Shown in pieces: positions 9,705-18,896 of a DNA stretch of 64,000 nucleotides. The notes beneath the pieces were generated by a model that searched no databases, was not told the origin of the DNA, and saw only the letters and a program-made list of their open reading frames with translations. The DNA comes from Rikenellaceae bacterium (GTDB lineage Bacteria > Bacteroidota > Bacteroidia > Bacteroidales > Rikenellaceae): contig JAJQEF010000016.1 of NCBI GenBank assembly GCA_021201795.1, positions 102,533 to 166,532 on the forward strand, written 5' to 3'. Every line of letters starts with the position of its first letter. Within the stretch, counting starts at the first letter, position 1. Made by a program: the position numbers and the translations under genes.

Positions 9705-10667
9705 TTAAAAGAGCTGTTCAGCTATCCGGATCATATTGTCGCTCTTGCCCATGGTGTAAAAATGAAGTGCCGGTACTCCGGATTTTATCAGTTCCCTGCC
9801 CTGTGCTACCGCCCATTCGACACCGACCTTCCTTACTTCCTGATTATTTTTACATGCAGACACTTCACTTACAAGTTCGTCCGGAAGATCCACATGGAAT
9901 ATATGCGGAAGCATCGTAAGCTGTGTTTTTGTGGAAAAAGGCTTGATCCCCGGTATAATCGGAACGTTTATGCCGGCTTTTCTACACTCCTCGACAAAAG
10001 TGAAAAATTTCGAATTATCGAAAAACATCTGTGTAACGATATATTCCGCTCCGGCGTCCACTTTATTTTTCAAATATTGAATGTCGGTGGAAATATTCGG
10101 AGCCTGCATATGTTTCTCGGGATAACCGGCAACACCTATACAGAAATCAGTAGGGTGGCAGTTTTCGATCTCGCAATCTATGTAGTTCCCTTTATTCATT
10201 TCGGTTATATGACCTATCAGGTCGCATGCGTAAGAATATCCTTCCGGATGTGCAATAAATTTATTCTCACCTTTAAGGCTGTCGCCACGTAGTGCAAGGA
10301 CGTTCTCGATGCCGAGAAAATCCATTTCTATAAGCGCCGCCTCTATTTCGAATCTGGATAATCCGCCGCAGATAAGATGCGGTACCACTTCGACGCCGTA
10401 TTTTGCTTTTATTGCCGCGGCAATACTGATTGTTCCCGGACGCTTGCGGACGATCCTTCTCTCCAGAAGACCGTCTGCACGTTCGATGTATTTTATATCT
10501 TCCCTGTGGTAAGTTATATTTATGTATGCCGGATCGAACCGTATAAGATTGTCGATGGTTTCATATATAGTTCCTATCGTTTCCCCTTTCAGAGGAGGAA
10601 GTAGTTCGAATGCGAATCTTGTCCTGCCGGATTCGACGGCATCGTTTATAATATCGATAACTTTCAT
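9705..10667 (-). CDS. metF: 5,10-methylenetetrahydrofolate reductase
   Basis: A cytoplasmic FAD-dependent TIM-barrel enzyme that reduces methylene-THF to methyl-THF for methionine synthesis. The 320-residue protein starts MKVIDIINDAVES and shows RFAFELLPPLKG with the family Glu. It also shows LICGG, LRGDSLKGE, YPEKH for the flavin and substrate sites, and TQMFFDN and PIIPGIKP near the C-terminal half. Length fits the family. It is the first gene of the operon with the LtaS-like gene and folC and has its own promoter element upstream. Confidence 0.95.
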   Translation of the reverse strand: MKVIDIINDAVESGRTRFAFELLPPLKGETIGTIYETIDNLIRFDPAYINITYHREDIKYIERADGLLERRIVRKRPGTISIAAAIKAKYGVEVVPHLICGGLSRFEIEAALIEMDFLGIENVLALRGDSLKGENKFIAHPEGYSYACDLIGHITEMNKGNYIDCEIENCHPTDFCIGVAGYPEKHMQAPNISTDIQYLKNKVDAGAEYIVTQMFFDNSKFFTFVEECRKAGINVPIIPGIKPFSTKTQLTMLPHIFHVDLPDELVSEVSACKNNQEVRKVGVEWAVAQGRELIKSGVPALHFYTMGKSDNMIRIAEQLF

Positions 10668-10686
10668 CTCATGTAACTTTACCTGC

Positions 10687-10695
10687 GCAAATGTA
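10687..10695 (-). promoter_or_regulatory. -7 promoter element for the metF operon
   Basis: On the minus strand TACATTTGC matches TAnnTTTG, about 20 nt upstream of the metF ATG. The upstream stretch is AT-rich without a clear -33 TTG. Confidence 0.5.
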
Positions 10696-10750
10696 TGGTT
10701 TTTTAAGTATTTTTAAAATAGTGATGAGATAAAGAGTACAATACCCATAA

Positions 10751-10782
10751 AAAATAAACGGACCCAGGAGCCCGTTTATTTT
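10751..10782 (-). terminator. terminator after the lipoprotein gene
   Basis: An inverted repeat with 11-nt arms (10751-10761 and 10772-10782) around a 10-nt loop, with a T run on the minus strand. It lies 22 nt after the end of the lipoprotein gene and could also insulate metF. Confidence 0.75.
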
Positions 10783-10804
10783 CGAATGTATTTTTTATAT
10801 GCTT

Positions 10805-11404
10805 TTATCTGAGGTAATATATCGAAGGATCGAAAGAAACATTATAAGTGCGGAACGTAGTTCCTACTTGAATCGAAGGATTATTGTCGTTAATGATCCA
10901 GTCGATGGAGTTACCCAGATAACCGTCTTTTACGGTAAATTTGAAGTCCTCGATATAAACATATTCGTCGCCTTCGAAGTCAGGAAGTCGGTCATCGAAT
11001 GTCCACGGCATCTCGAAATCGTCGAAACTTTCAATTTTGTTGGATAATACGGTCAGATAATCGTAAGGGCCGTAGTTATTGAGATTGGGAGTTTCCCAGT
11101 CCCCTATCATCAGATAAACCTTACCGCTGTTTGAAACGATTCTCATCATGTCGATATATAGTTCATCGTAAAGTTCCCCGCGGTCGGTGCTCGTTACGGT
11201 TACGGTCCATATGTTGTGATAATAACCGAAATCATATTCGTAACCGAGCGCTGCTTTTACGGTAATAGTCGCAAAAGGAGGATCTGCGTCTTCCACCGTC
11301 GCAGTCGTTTCGACTGTCGCTTCATTGTCAGGGAGCGCAGACATGTTGTCTTTGGTACATGCGGCAAGCAATGCAATAAATGCAATAAGTAATAATTTTT
11401 TCAT
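10805..11404 (-). CDS. putative lipoprotein of unknown function
   Basis: A 199-residue protein. The start at 11404 is chosen because MKKLLLIAFIALLAAC forms a clean lipoprotein signal with lipobox LAAC (Cys16); an in-frame ATG at 11452 would put 16 residues before it. The mature part is acidic, rich in Asp, Tyr and Phe, and probably beta-stranded, ending DPSIYYLR. It resembles distantly the lipoprotein at 34648-35199 in signal, size and C-terminal pattern. Probably exported to the outer membrane; function unknown. A terminator follows. No partner gene is adjacent. Confidence 0.75.
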   Translation of the reverse strand: MKKLLLIAFIALLAACTKDNMSALPDNEATVETTATVEDADPPFATITVKAALGYEYDFGYYHNIWTVTVTSTDRGELYDELYIDMMRIVSNSGKVYLMIGDWETPNLNNYGPYDYLTVLSNKIESFDDFEMPWTFDDRLPDFEGDEYVYIEDFKFTVKDGYLGNSIDWIINDNNPSIQVGTTFRTYNVSFDPSIYYLR

Positions 11405-11658
11405 AGCTTTTGATTTAAATAAAACAATTAAAATTCTCGTAAATATATGCATATTTTATTGTAATAGCAAATGTTTGCCAATAAAAACTCATTATTTTGA
11501 TAAAACTGCCTTTGGTTTTAATGGCTCTAAATTTGTTTTAAAAGAAACGATGCTTTAATCTATCGGATGTTATGACAGTAGCCGAATTATTTTTAATAAA
11601 AAATATACCATAAATACCATAAAAAAGCTACCTTTATTGCTTGAAATTGTTATCACTC

Positions 11659-13899
11659 ATGGAATATACGGAACAGGATGAAATATTGATAGGAGAGCTA
11701 CAGAAGGAGCTGTTCGAGGCGTGTGGAAAAATTGCGAAAAAGGAGTCCGATATGGAACTGGTTCGGAAGGCTTTCTTTTTTGCCAAGGAAGCGCATAAAG
11801 GATTGAGGCGTAAATCAGGGGAACCTTATATCGTCCATCCTATATCTGTTGCGCTTATCGTCGTGAATGAGATCGAACTGGGTACGAAGTCTGTTGTTTC
11901 CGCTCTTTTGCATGATGTTGTAGAAGATACCGATTATACCGTGTCCGATATCGAACATCTTTTCGGTCCGAAAATAGCCTCGATGGTCGACGGTCTGACA
12001 AAGATGGCTGGGGTTTTTTCTGCGGATACTACCGAGGAATCCGAGACTTCCAAGCAGGCGGAAAATTTTAAAAAAATGCTTCTCACATTGTCGGACGATG
12101 TAAGGGTGATAATTATAAAAATAGCCGACCGGCTTCACAATATGCGTACGCTCGGATCCATGACTGTGCATAAACAAATGAAGATCACCAGTGAAACGGT
12201 CTATCTTTTTGCACCGCTGGCGCATCGGCTGGGATTGTTCGCGATAAAATCGGAACTGGAAGACCTCAGTCTTAAATACAGGTTTCCGGATGATTATAAA
12301 ATGATCCGGTCCAAGATCAAAGATACTGAAGCGAACCGTAATAAATACATCGAAAAATTTAATTCTCCGATCAGGGAGATTCTTAAAGCAAACGATATCG
12401 ATTTCGAAGTATCGGGCAGGGTAAAATCCATATATTCGATATGGCGGAAAATACAGCGGAAGAACATCGACTTCGAAGAAATTTACGATCTTTTCGCTAT
12501 CCGCATAGTTTTCAAACCATCTCCGATGATTCCGGAAAAATCGCAGTGTTGGCACATTTATTCACTGGTGACGGATATTTATAAACCGAAACCGGACAGG
12601 ATAAAGGATTGGGTAAACATTCCCAAGGCCAACGGTTATGAAGCATTGCATTGTACGGTAATGGGGCCCGACGGAGAATGGGTCGAGGTTCAGATACGTT
12701 CGCAGCGGATGGAGGAGATCGCGGAAAAAGGATTTGCCGCACATTGGAAGTATAAGGAACAATCCAGCAATACTGACGGAGAGATAGACAAATGGCTGAA
12801 ACGCGTAAGGGAGGCCTTGAGCAGTTCCGTAGATAATGCGGTCGAATTCCTGGATAATTTTAAACTCAGCCTCTATTCCTCGGAAATAGTGATCTTTACT
12901 CCGAAAGGGGATCAGATAACACTGCCGCAAGGTTCCACCGCGTTGGATTTCGCATATGATATTCACTCCAAGATAGGGAATACTGCCGTAGGAGCGAAGA
13001 TTAATCATAAGATAAATTCTATTTTCACTCCGATAAGTTCCGGCGACCAGATAGAAATCATTACCTCGAACAATGTCAAGCCTAAACCCGAGTGGCTGGA
13101 CCATGTAGTTACCTCGAAGGCGAAAAATTCCATAAAGAATTTTATCAAAAAAGATAATCAGAATAATATCGAGAGGGGAATCATAATTTTCGAGGAGAAA
13201 ATGAAAAGCTTCGGTATACAACCGAGCGCCCGTGTGTTCCGGAAAGTTCTTCCTGCTTACAAATCTTCATCTAAAAGCGAATTTTACAGTAAACTCGGTG
13301 CCGGAATAATCAATCTTAACGGAGTGGAGAAAATACTACGTCAGAATGCAGCCAGCAAAATGATCAAATATTGGTCTCTACAGCTCTCGAATCCGCTGCG
13401 TCTGTTGAAAGGAAGTACCGAGACTAAGAAAAAAACAGAAGCAGAGGAAGTGGAAGCCATCACCGGAGATGAGTCGGAATTTTCTATTGCCGAATGCTGT
13501 AGCCCGATACCCGGAGATCAGGTTATCGGCTTCAGGGATGAGAACGGACATGTTACCGTACATAAGAAGAGCTGCAAGGAGGCCGTGAAACTTGCTTCGC
13601 AGCATGGTGAGAATATTGTCAAGGCGCAGTGGTCGGGATTTAAAGCCGTTTCTTTCCTTGCACATGTCGAGGTACGCGGCATCGACCGAATCGGCATAAT
13701 GCTCGATATGGCTAAACTTATATCGGAGGAGATGAACTTCAATATCCGCGAACTCAAGGTTCAGAGCCACGATGGAATATTTGAAGGGATCATAAGTCTG
13801 TATGTAAAAAGTATAGACGATCTTAAAACAATAATGGCCCGTCTGGGTAAGCTGCGCGGAGTCGAGAGGGTGCGAAGAATAGAGACGTACAGGGAATAA
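11659..13899 (+). CDS. rel: bifunctional (p)ppGpp synthetase/hydrolase (RelA/SpoT family)
   Basis: Stringent-response enzyme that makes and degrades (p)ppGpp. The 746-residue protein has an N-terminal HD hydrolase domain with intact SALLHDVVEDTDY and KIADRLHNMRTL. The synthetase domain has EEIYDLFAIRI and KDWVNIPKANGYEALH, with the catalytic Glu in EVQIRS. A TGS domain (TPKGDQITLPQGSTALDFAYDIH) and a C-terminal ACT domain follow. Both active sites look functional. I chose the ATG at 11659; an in-frame TTG at 11641 would add six residues. A DUF308 gene follows after 17 nt. Confidence 0.95.
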   Translation: MEYTEQDEILIGELQKELFEACGKIAKKESDMELVRKAFFFAKEAHKGLRRKSGEPYIVHPISVALIVVNEIELGTKSVVSALLHDVVEDTDYTVSDIEHLFGPKIASMVDGLTKMAGVFSADTTEESETSKQAENFKKMLLTLSDDVRVIIIKIADRLHNMRTLGSMTVHKQMKITSETVYLFAPLAHRLGLFAIKSELEDLSLKYRFPDDYKMIRSKIKDTEANRNKYIEKFNSPIREILKANDIDFEVSGRVKSIYSIWRKIQRKNIDFEEIYDLFAIRIVFKPSPMIPEKSQCWHIYSLVTDIYKPKPDRIKDWVNIPKANGYEALHCTVMGPDGEWVEVQIRSQRMEEIAEKGFAAHWKYKEQSSNTDGEIDKWLKRVREALSSSVDNAVEFLDNFKLSLYSSEIVIFTPKGDQITLPQGSTALDFAYDIHSKIGNTAVGAKINHKINSIFTPISSGDQIEIITSNNVKPKPEWLDHVVTSKAKNSIKNFIKKDNQNNIERGIIIFEEKMKSFGIQPSARVFRKVLPAYKSSSKSEFYSKLGAGIINLNGVEKILRQNAASKMIKYWSLQLSNPLRLLKGSTETKKKTEAEEVEAITGDESEFSIAECCSPIPGDQVIGFRDENGHVTVHKKSCKEAVKLASQHGENIVKAQWSGFKAVSFLAHVEVRGIDRIGIMLDMAKLISEEMNFNIRELKVQSHDGIFEGIISLYVKSIDDLKTIMARLGKLRGVERVRRIETYRE

Positions 13900-13916
13900 A
13901 ACTAAAATCTACCGCC

Positions 13917-14435
13917 ATGTTAAAAATTTTCAGCAGCGACATTTGGAGAAGCATAATCTCTTTGTTAGTGGGAATCGTTATGGTAGTATGGTCGCATCTT
14001 GCGATTAACTATGCGATTGTGATTACGGGAATATTAATTTTATTATCAGGATTAATTTCCATGATTATGTTTACGAGAAATACAGATCCAACCCGAGAAG
14101 GACTCCCGGTCCAGGGAATGCTGGGATTAATTTTGGGCGTATTTCTAATAGTGGCGCCATCTTTTTTCGTAAGTATCATAATGATCCTGTTGGGAGCCGT
14201 AATAATCGTTGCTTCCCTGAATCAGCTGTCAGGACTGGCTCTGGCTCGCCGTAACGGTTTCAGGATCCCGGGATTTTTGTATCTGTTCCCTGTTCTGCTT
14301 CTGATAGCAGGATTTGTAATTTTCTTCGATCCGTTCGCTTCTGCACAGGGATTGGTCGTATTTTTCGGATGCGCGGTGATTTTCTACGGATTAACCGATC
14401 TCGTCAATTATTTTATCGTTCGTAATTCGCGTTGA
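13917..14435 (+). CDS. DUF308 / HdeD-like membrane protein
   Basis: A 172-residue protein made almost wholly of hydrophobic helices (about six, arranged as three similar pairs), as in the HdeD/DUF308 family of small membrane proteins linked to acid or stress tolerance in enterics. The sequence shows IIMILLGAVIIVASLNQL and GLVVFFGCAVIFYGLTDL repeats. It follows rel by 17 nt and overlaps the next gene by 4 nt, so it is co-transcribed. Function in Bacteroidetes is not known. Confidence 0.75.
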   Translation: MLKIFSSDIWRSIISLLVGIVMVVWSHLAINYAIVITGILILLSGLISMIMFTRNTDPTREGLPVQGMLGLILGVFLIVAPSFFVSIIMILLGAVIIVASLNQLSGLALARRNGFRIPGFLYLFPVLLLIAGFVIFFDPFASAQGLVVFFGCAVIFYGLTDLVNYFIVRNSR

Positions 14436-14767
14436 TTTTGGACAATATTTTCGAAATACCTGATAATTCATCCGGAGAAGAAATATTCGAAGATATTCTT
14501 AAAAAAGATAATCTCGAGTGGTTCAGACTGGAGAGAATAATTTCTTTCGGCAACCGGAGTCCCGAAGAAGGATGGTATGACCAGCAGTGGAACGAGTGGG
14601 TAATGGTCGTAAAAGGTGAGGCAGTACTCGAGTTTGAAACAGGAGCAAGTACGGAATTGATTACCGGCGACCATATCTTTATCGAAAAAAATGTTAAGCA
14701 CAAGGTATCTTACACAAGCGATGATTGTGTATGGCTGGCTTTGCATTTTAAGGAGCGTTCTAATTAA
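14432..14767 (+). CDS. small cupin-domain protein
   Basis: A 111-residue single-domain cupin: WNEWVMVVKGEAVLEFE and ITGDHIFIEKNVKHKV are the two conserved cupin motifs, with His side chains that could bind a metal. The start must be a TTG, either at 14432 overlapping the upstream TGA or at 14438, since no ATG exists before the domain. Small cupins of this type are found next to phosphorelay or sugar genes in other Bacteroidetes but have no assigned reaction. Its 3' end overlaps the convergent glycosyltransferase gene by 8 nt. Confidence 0.75.
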   Translation: MILDNIFEIPDNSSGEEIFEDILKKDNLEWFRLERIISFGNRSPEEGWYDQQWNEWVMVVKGEAVLEFETGASTELITGDHIFIEKNVKHKVSYTSDDCVWLALHFKERSN

Positions 14768-15482
14768 TCGGAAGTTTTTTTCGGAAACGCAGCCCCATAA
14801 CTCCCCAGAATGCTTCACCGAATATTCCGCTGCTCATTTTGGATGTTCCCCTGGTTCTGTCTGTAAAAATTATAGGTAATTCACGAACTTTTAATCCCGC
14901 CTTCCAGATAAGATACTTCATTTCGATCTGAAATCCGTAGCCTTTCATTCTTATTCCGTCCAGATCAAGTTTTTCGAGCGCTTCTTTAGAATAGCATACA
15001 AACCCTGCAGTAGCATCCCTGACAGGCATACCGGTAATGGTGCGTACGTAATATGACGCGAAGTATGACATGAGTACCCTCTTCATTGGCCAGTTTACGA
15101 CGTTCACTCCGCATACGTATCTTGAGCCGACAACCAATGCGGCATTTTCTTTTGTCGCGGTCCCGCAGAGTCTTTCGAGGTCGTTCGGATTATGGGAAAA
15201 ATCCGCGTCCATTTCGAAAATGTAATCATATCCGTTTGCCAACGCCCATTTAAAGCCTGTAATATATGCTGTTCCGAGCCCGAGCTTGCCGCTTCTCTCT
15301 ATCATATGGATCCTGTCCGGAGCTTCAGACTGCATGTTTTTTACCAGCATTGCGGTTCCGTCAGGGGAGTTATCGTCGATAATCAGAATATGAAAATCCG
15401 TTTTTAAATTAAGTACGGCGCCTATGATCGCTTCGATATTTTCTTTTTCGTTATATGTAGGTATGATTACCAGTTTACGCAT
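14760..15482 (-). CDS. polyprenol-phosphate mannose synthase-like GT2 glycosyltransferase
   Basis: A 240-residue family 2 glycosyltransferase. The start at 15482 gives MRKLVIIPTYNEKENIE, the normal N-terminus; an in-frame ATG at 15599 would add 39 residues in an AT-rich non-coding-like stretch. Motifs: PTYNE, LIIDDNSPDGTA, EMDADFSHNP (DxD), and the C-terminal TDRTRGTSKM typical of dolichyl- or polyprenyl-phosphate mannose synthases. It probably loads mannose or another sugar on a lipid carrier at the inner membrane for later transfer outside. Monocistronic. Confidence 0.9.
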   Translation of the reverse strand: MRKLVIIPTYNEKENIEAIIGAVLNLKTDFHILIIDDNSPDGTAMLVKNMQSEAPDRIHMIERSGKLGLGTAYITGFKWALANGYDYIFEMDADFSHNPNDLERLCGTATKENAALVVGSRYVCGVNVVNWPMKRVLMSYFASYYVRTITGMPVRDATAGFVCYSKEALEKLDLDGIRMKGYGFQIEMKYLIWKAGLKVRELPIIFTDRTRGTSKMSSGIFGEAFWGVMGLRFRKKLPIN

Positions 15483-15561
15483 CACGTAATTAAATGAATT
15501 ATTTATTGTAAATGTAGCAAAATAATCGAAAAACCGTTTATTTTTGCGTAAAATTGAATGA

Positions 15562-16209
15562 ATGTATCGCATAATAACCATATTTTTTCTTTTATTCACT
15601 GCTCTCTGTGCTGCCGCACAGGACGGAAATTATGAAAACGCTGAGGTTAGAAGCGGCTTTTTCAGACGTATTTTTAAAAACGAGAAAAAAAGTAAACAAG
15701 AATCAGTCCGTAAAATTACTGTTCCGCGTACAGAAACCGTAAGATGGCTTAATGAAAATATGGTGCCTGCGGAGGATTTTATCGATAGATTCGAAATGAC
15801 AGTTCCCGATTCGGTTCCCAAAATAGAGTTGTTTATGACAAATCCGGTGAACGGATGGTATGTCGAAGGTAAGGTAATCAATGCCCTTAACGGAGGAGCG
15901 GATATTCATAAAAACGATTTTTATTCTTATCCCGATTATAAACGTATTGCGTCGGTAGCTTTGCAAAACGAAGTTTCTATCGTTCCTGTTTTCGACCTTT
16001 CGGATTACAATCTGTTTTTTTCTGAGACTACCGGACATGAAATGTTATCTGTGGAAGGATGGAGATTCGCGAGGGCTCTTATCAAAGAATTTTTGGAAGA
16101 GACACAAACGGATAGTATCGCATTCGCTGTTCCTGAAGGTAAATACCGTAAGTTCATAGAAGAGATAATGGTCGGATATCCCGATACGGCATATTATTAC
16201 ATAAATTAA
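15562..16209 (+). CDS. secreted protein of unknown function
   Basis: A 215-residue protein with a signal peptide (MYRIITIFFLLFTALCAAAQ, cleavage after residue 19 or so) and no further membrane segment. It begins divergently from the glycosyltransferase and is followed after 5 nt by the FAD dehydrogenase gene, so the two are co-transcribed. The mature protein has a basic segment (about 35-55) and a mixed alpha/beta appearance. I do not recognise the family. Confidence 0.7.
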   Translation: MYRIITIFFLLFTALCAAAQDGNYENAEVRSGFFRRIFKNEKKSKQESVRKITVPRTETVRWLNENMVPAEDFIDRFEMTVPDSVPKIELFMTNPVNGWYVEGKVINALNGGADIHKNDFYSYPDYKRIASVALQNEVSIVPVFDLSDYNLFFSETTGHEMLSVEGWRFARALIKEFLEETQTDSIAFAVPEGKYRKFIEEIMVGYPDTAYYYIN

Positions 16210-16214
16210 TACTT

Positions 16215-17777
16215 ATGGCTTTTGAAATCTCCATTACCTTATCGCCGAAGCAGGCGTCTGATACGAAATACTACCTTCCCATCGCTGCTTCAAAAGCGAG
16301 GATAAGTGTCGAAAATATAGCTTTTTCACGTGTAATTAAGCGATCCGTAGATGCCCGTTCAAAATCGGTTAAAGTAAATCTTACGTTACAGATATTCGAG
16401 GACAATGAGAATAAACCCGATCCTGTAAATTTCGAATACGGAGACGTGAAACACGGTCAGCCCGCGGTTATTATAGGAGCAGGACCTGCGGGATTATTCG
16501 CTGCGTTAAGATTAATAGAGGCGGGAATTAAGCCCGTGATAATCGAACGTGGTAAAGAAGTATCTGCAAGAAAATACGATATTGCGCGCATCAACAGGAA
16601 CGGAGCTGTGGATCCGGACTCGAACTATGCGTTCGGGGAGGGGGGAGCCGGCACTTTTTCCGACGGAAAACTGTTCACACGCTCCAAAAAAAGAGGCGAT
16701 TTCCGTAAATCCCTCGAGATTCTGAAGTTTCATGGTGCGGACGAATCGATCCTTTATGAGGCGCATCCGCATATCGGTACCGACAGACTACCAAAAATTA
16801 TCACTGAAATAAGAAAAACCATTGTTAACTCGGGAGGTGAAATAATTTTCAGCGCGCGTTTGACGGATATAATTTTGCGTGATGGTAAAATATACGGTGT
16901 CGAATATAATGGAACGGAAAAAATAGAATCACAAGTGTTGATACTTGCTACGGGACATTCGGCACGCGATATATATAAACTTCTTTACAGAAAAAATATA
17001 CTGTTGGAAGCCAAGGCCTTCGCGATGGGGGTCAGGATCGAACATCCTCAGTCTCTTATAGACTCCATACAGTATCATATGGCTGACAGGGGAGAATATC
17101 TTCCCGCTGCTTCATATACGTTGAAAAATCAGATTAAAGGACGCGGAGTTTATTCTTTCTGCATGTGCCCGGGAGGTTTTATAGTGCCTGCGATGACCGC
17201 GGAAGACGAAGCGGTTGTAAACGGAATGTCGCCTTCGGGACGGAACTCCGTTTTTGCGAATTCGGGAATCGTGACCGAGGTTCGGCAGGAGGATTTTGCG
17301 CATTTGATTCCGGAATACGGTGTGCTTGCAGGAATGATGTTTCAGGAGGAGTTTGAAAAATCGGCATTTGCGAATGGTGGGGGAAACAGGTCCGTTCCCG
17401 GACAAAGGGGTCCTGATTTTATAAAAGGAGTTAAATCGTCATCTCTTCCCAAAACTTCATATCATCCGGGGGCGGAGAGTTCCAATATGAAAAATTGGAT
17501 GCCCGGTTTCATATATGGGGCGCTTAGTTTCGGTATCGACAGTTTCGGAAGAAAAATGCGTGGATTTGTAACGGATAAAGCGATGGTGCTCGGTGTGGAG
17601 TCGAGAACATCTTCTCCTGTAAGGATACCCCGGGATAATGAAACTCTTATGCATCCACAGATTTATGGTCTGTATCCTTGTGCCGAAGGTGCCGGTTATG
17701 CCGGAGGTATAATTTCAGCAGCGATAGACGGGGAGCGTTGTGCGGAGAAAGCAGCGTCGCAGTTGGGGAAAAAATAA
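16215..17777 (+). CDS. FAD-dependent dehydrogenase of the COG2509 type
   Basis: A 520-residue cytoplasmic flavoprotein. A small N-terminal domain (1-85) precedes a Rossmann dinucleotide-binding motif, VIIGAGPAGLFAALRLIEAG (about 89-108). Next come NYAFGEGGAGTFSDGKLFTR, VLILATGHSARDIY and a C-terminal YPCAEGAGYAGGIISAA segment that closes the FAD site. This family is widespread and annotated only as uncharacterised FAD-dependent dehydrogenase; the substrate is unknown. Co-transcribed with the secreted protein before it. Confidence 0.85.
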   Translation: MAFEISITLSPKQASDTKYYLPIAASKARISVENIAFSRVIKRSVDARSKSVKVNLTLQIFEDNENKPDPVNFEYGDVKHGQPAVIIGAGPAGLFAALRLIEAGIKPVIIERGKEVSARKYDIARINRNGAVDPDSNYAFGEGGAGTFSDGKLFTRSKKRGDFRKSLEILKFHGADESILYEAHPHIGTDRLPKIITEIRKTIVNSGGEIIFSARLTDIILRDGKIYGVEYNGTEKIESQVLILATGHSARDIYKLLYRKNILLEAKAFAMGVRIEHPQSLIDSIQYHMADRGEYLPAASYTLKNQIKGRGVYSFCMCPGGFIVPAMTAEDEAVVNGMSPSGRNSVFANSGIVTEVRQEDFAHLIPEYGVLAGMMFQEEFEKSAFANGGGNRSVPGQRGPDFIKGVKSSSLPKTSYHPGAESSNMKNWMPGFIYGALSFGIDSFGRKMRGFVTDKAMVLGVESRTSSPVRIPRDNETLMHPQIYGLYPCAEGAGYAGGIISAAIDGERCAEKAASQLGKK

Positions 17778-17797
17778 TCCGCATATTCTTTGCGGAT
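17777..17797. terminator. weak hairpin between convergent genes
   Basis: Arms of 7 nt (17777-17783 and 17791-17797) around a 7-nt loop between the FAD dehydrogenase and proB ends. The T run is interrupted, so terminator activity is only probable. Confidence 0.4.
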
Positions 17798-17810
17798 CGT
17801 TTCTATATAT

Positions 17811-18896
17811 TTAATCGAGATACAGATAATCATAATGGATCAGCGGTTTGGAGCCTTGGATTCCTATGGATTCAGTTGCTTTGGCGCTGTCGGTAGAGAC
17901 TTTGCCTACGCCGATAGATTCTCCTTTGTATAGTATTTTAACTATATCGTCTTTTTCGAACTCACCTTCTATTTTCTCCACTCCTACGGGAAGAAGGCTG
18001 GTGGCCAACGGACCGGAGAGAGCCTTGAAGGCACGTTCATTGATGTGAAGTTCTCCTTTTGCGAAAAGGTCGGAATGCGCTATCCATTTTTTAACATCCG
18101 AGATCGGTTTGTCCGAAGCGTGAAAACGTGTACAGATCGTATCGCTTTCTTTTTTGAGAAGGTCGATAAGAATATTGTCCTTTTTGCCGTTTGCGATAAT
18201 TACCTCTATTCCTTCGTTAGCTACTTTTTTAGCTATGGTGCTTTTTGTAAGCATTCCCCCGCGTCCGAAATTGGATTTCTGGGGTTGAATGAATCCTGAA
18301 AGATCCTGCTTCTTATCGTTATAAATGTCGCGTATTACTTCTGATTCCGGATCGGACGGATTACCGTTGTAAATACCGTCGATATTGCTTAATATTATCA
18401 GAACTTCCGAGTTCATCATGGATGCGATAAGACCGGACAATTCATCGTTGTCCGTAAACATTAGCTCGGTAACAGAAATAGTATCGTTTTCATTTACTAT
18501 CGGAATCACTCCGTTTTCGATCATTACCGACATACAGTTTTTCTGGTTCAGATAATGGCGCCTTGTCGAAAAATTTTCTTTAGTAGTTAAGATCTGCCCT
18601 ACGTAAATGTTGTGATCCCTGAAAAGTTCGTAATAACGGTTTATAAGTTTCACCTGTCCCACGGAGGAAAACAGCTGTCTCCCGGCTATGGAGTCGAGTT
18701 TTTTTGTCGTTTTGAGTTCGCTTCTGCCCGAAGCTACGGCTCCTGAAGAGACCATAATTACTTCGATTCCCGATTTTCTCAGAAAAGATACCTGGTCGAC
18801 AAGTGAAGACATACGCGTAACGTCCAGAGTTCCGTCCGGGCGCGCAAGTACGTTGCTGCCTATTTTTATGGTAATTCTTTTGAATCTGAAATCCAT
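17811..18896 (-). CDS. proB: glutamate 5-kinase
   Basis: First enzyme of proline synthesis: phosphorylates glutamate with ATP in the cytosol. The 361-residue protein has the amino-acid kinase fold, with ITIKIGSNVLA at the N-terminus, VSSGAVASG, NENDTISVTE, FTDNDELSGLIA, LLILSNIDGIY-like and FGRGGMLTKSTIAKK. A C-terminal PUA domain (about 275-360) follows. I chose the ATG at 18896, which overlaps the dapA stop as TAATG; an ATG two codons upstream (18902) is possible. proA is not in the window. Confidence 0.93.
   Translation of the reverse strand: MDFRFKRITIKIGSNVLARPDGTLDVTRMSSLVDQVSFLRKSGIEVIMVSSGAVASGRSELKTTKKLDSIAGRQLFSSVGQVKLINRYYELFRDHNIYVGQILTTKENFSTRRHYLNQKNCMSVMIENGVIPIVNENDTISVTELMFTDNDELSGLIASMMNSEVLIILSNIDGIYNGNPSDPESEVIRDIYNDKKQDLSGFIQPQKSNFGRGGMLTKSTIAKKVANEGIEVIIANGKKDNILIDLLKKESDTICTRFHASDKPISDVKKWIAHSDLFAKGELHINERAFKALSGPLATSLLPVGVEKIEGEFEKDDIVKILYKGESIGVGKVSTDSAKATESIGIQGSKPLIHYDYLYLD

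Noticed and set aside
11815..13221. Long open frames on the minus strand opposite rel (246 and 219 codons)
   Set aside because: They lie wholly opposite a certain gene, have no family resemblance, and show the biased composition of antisense frames.
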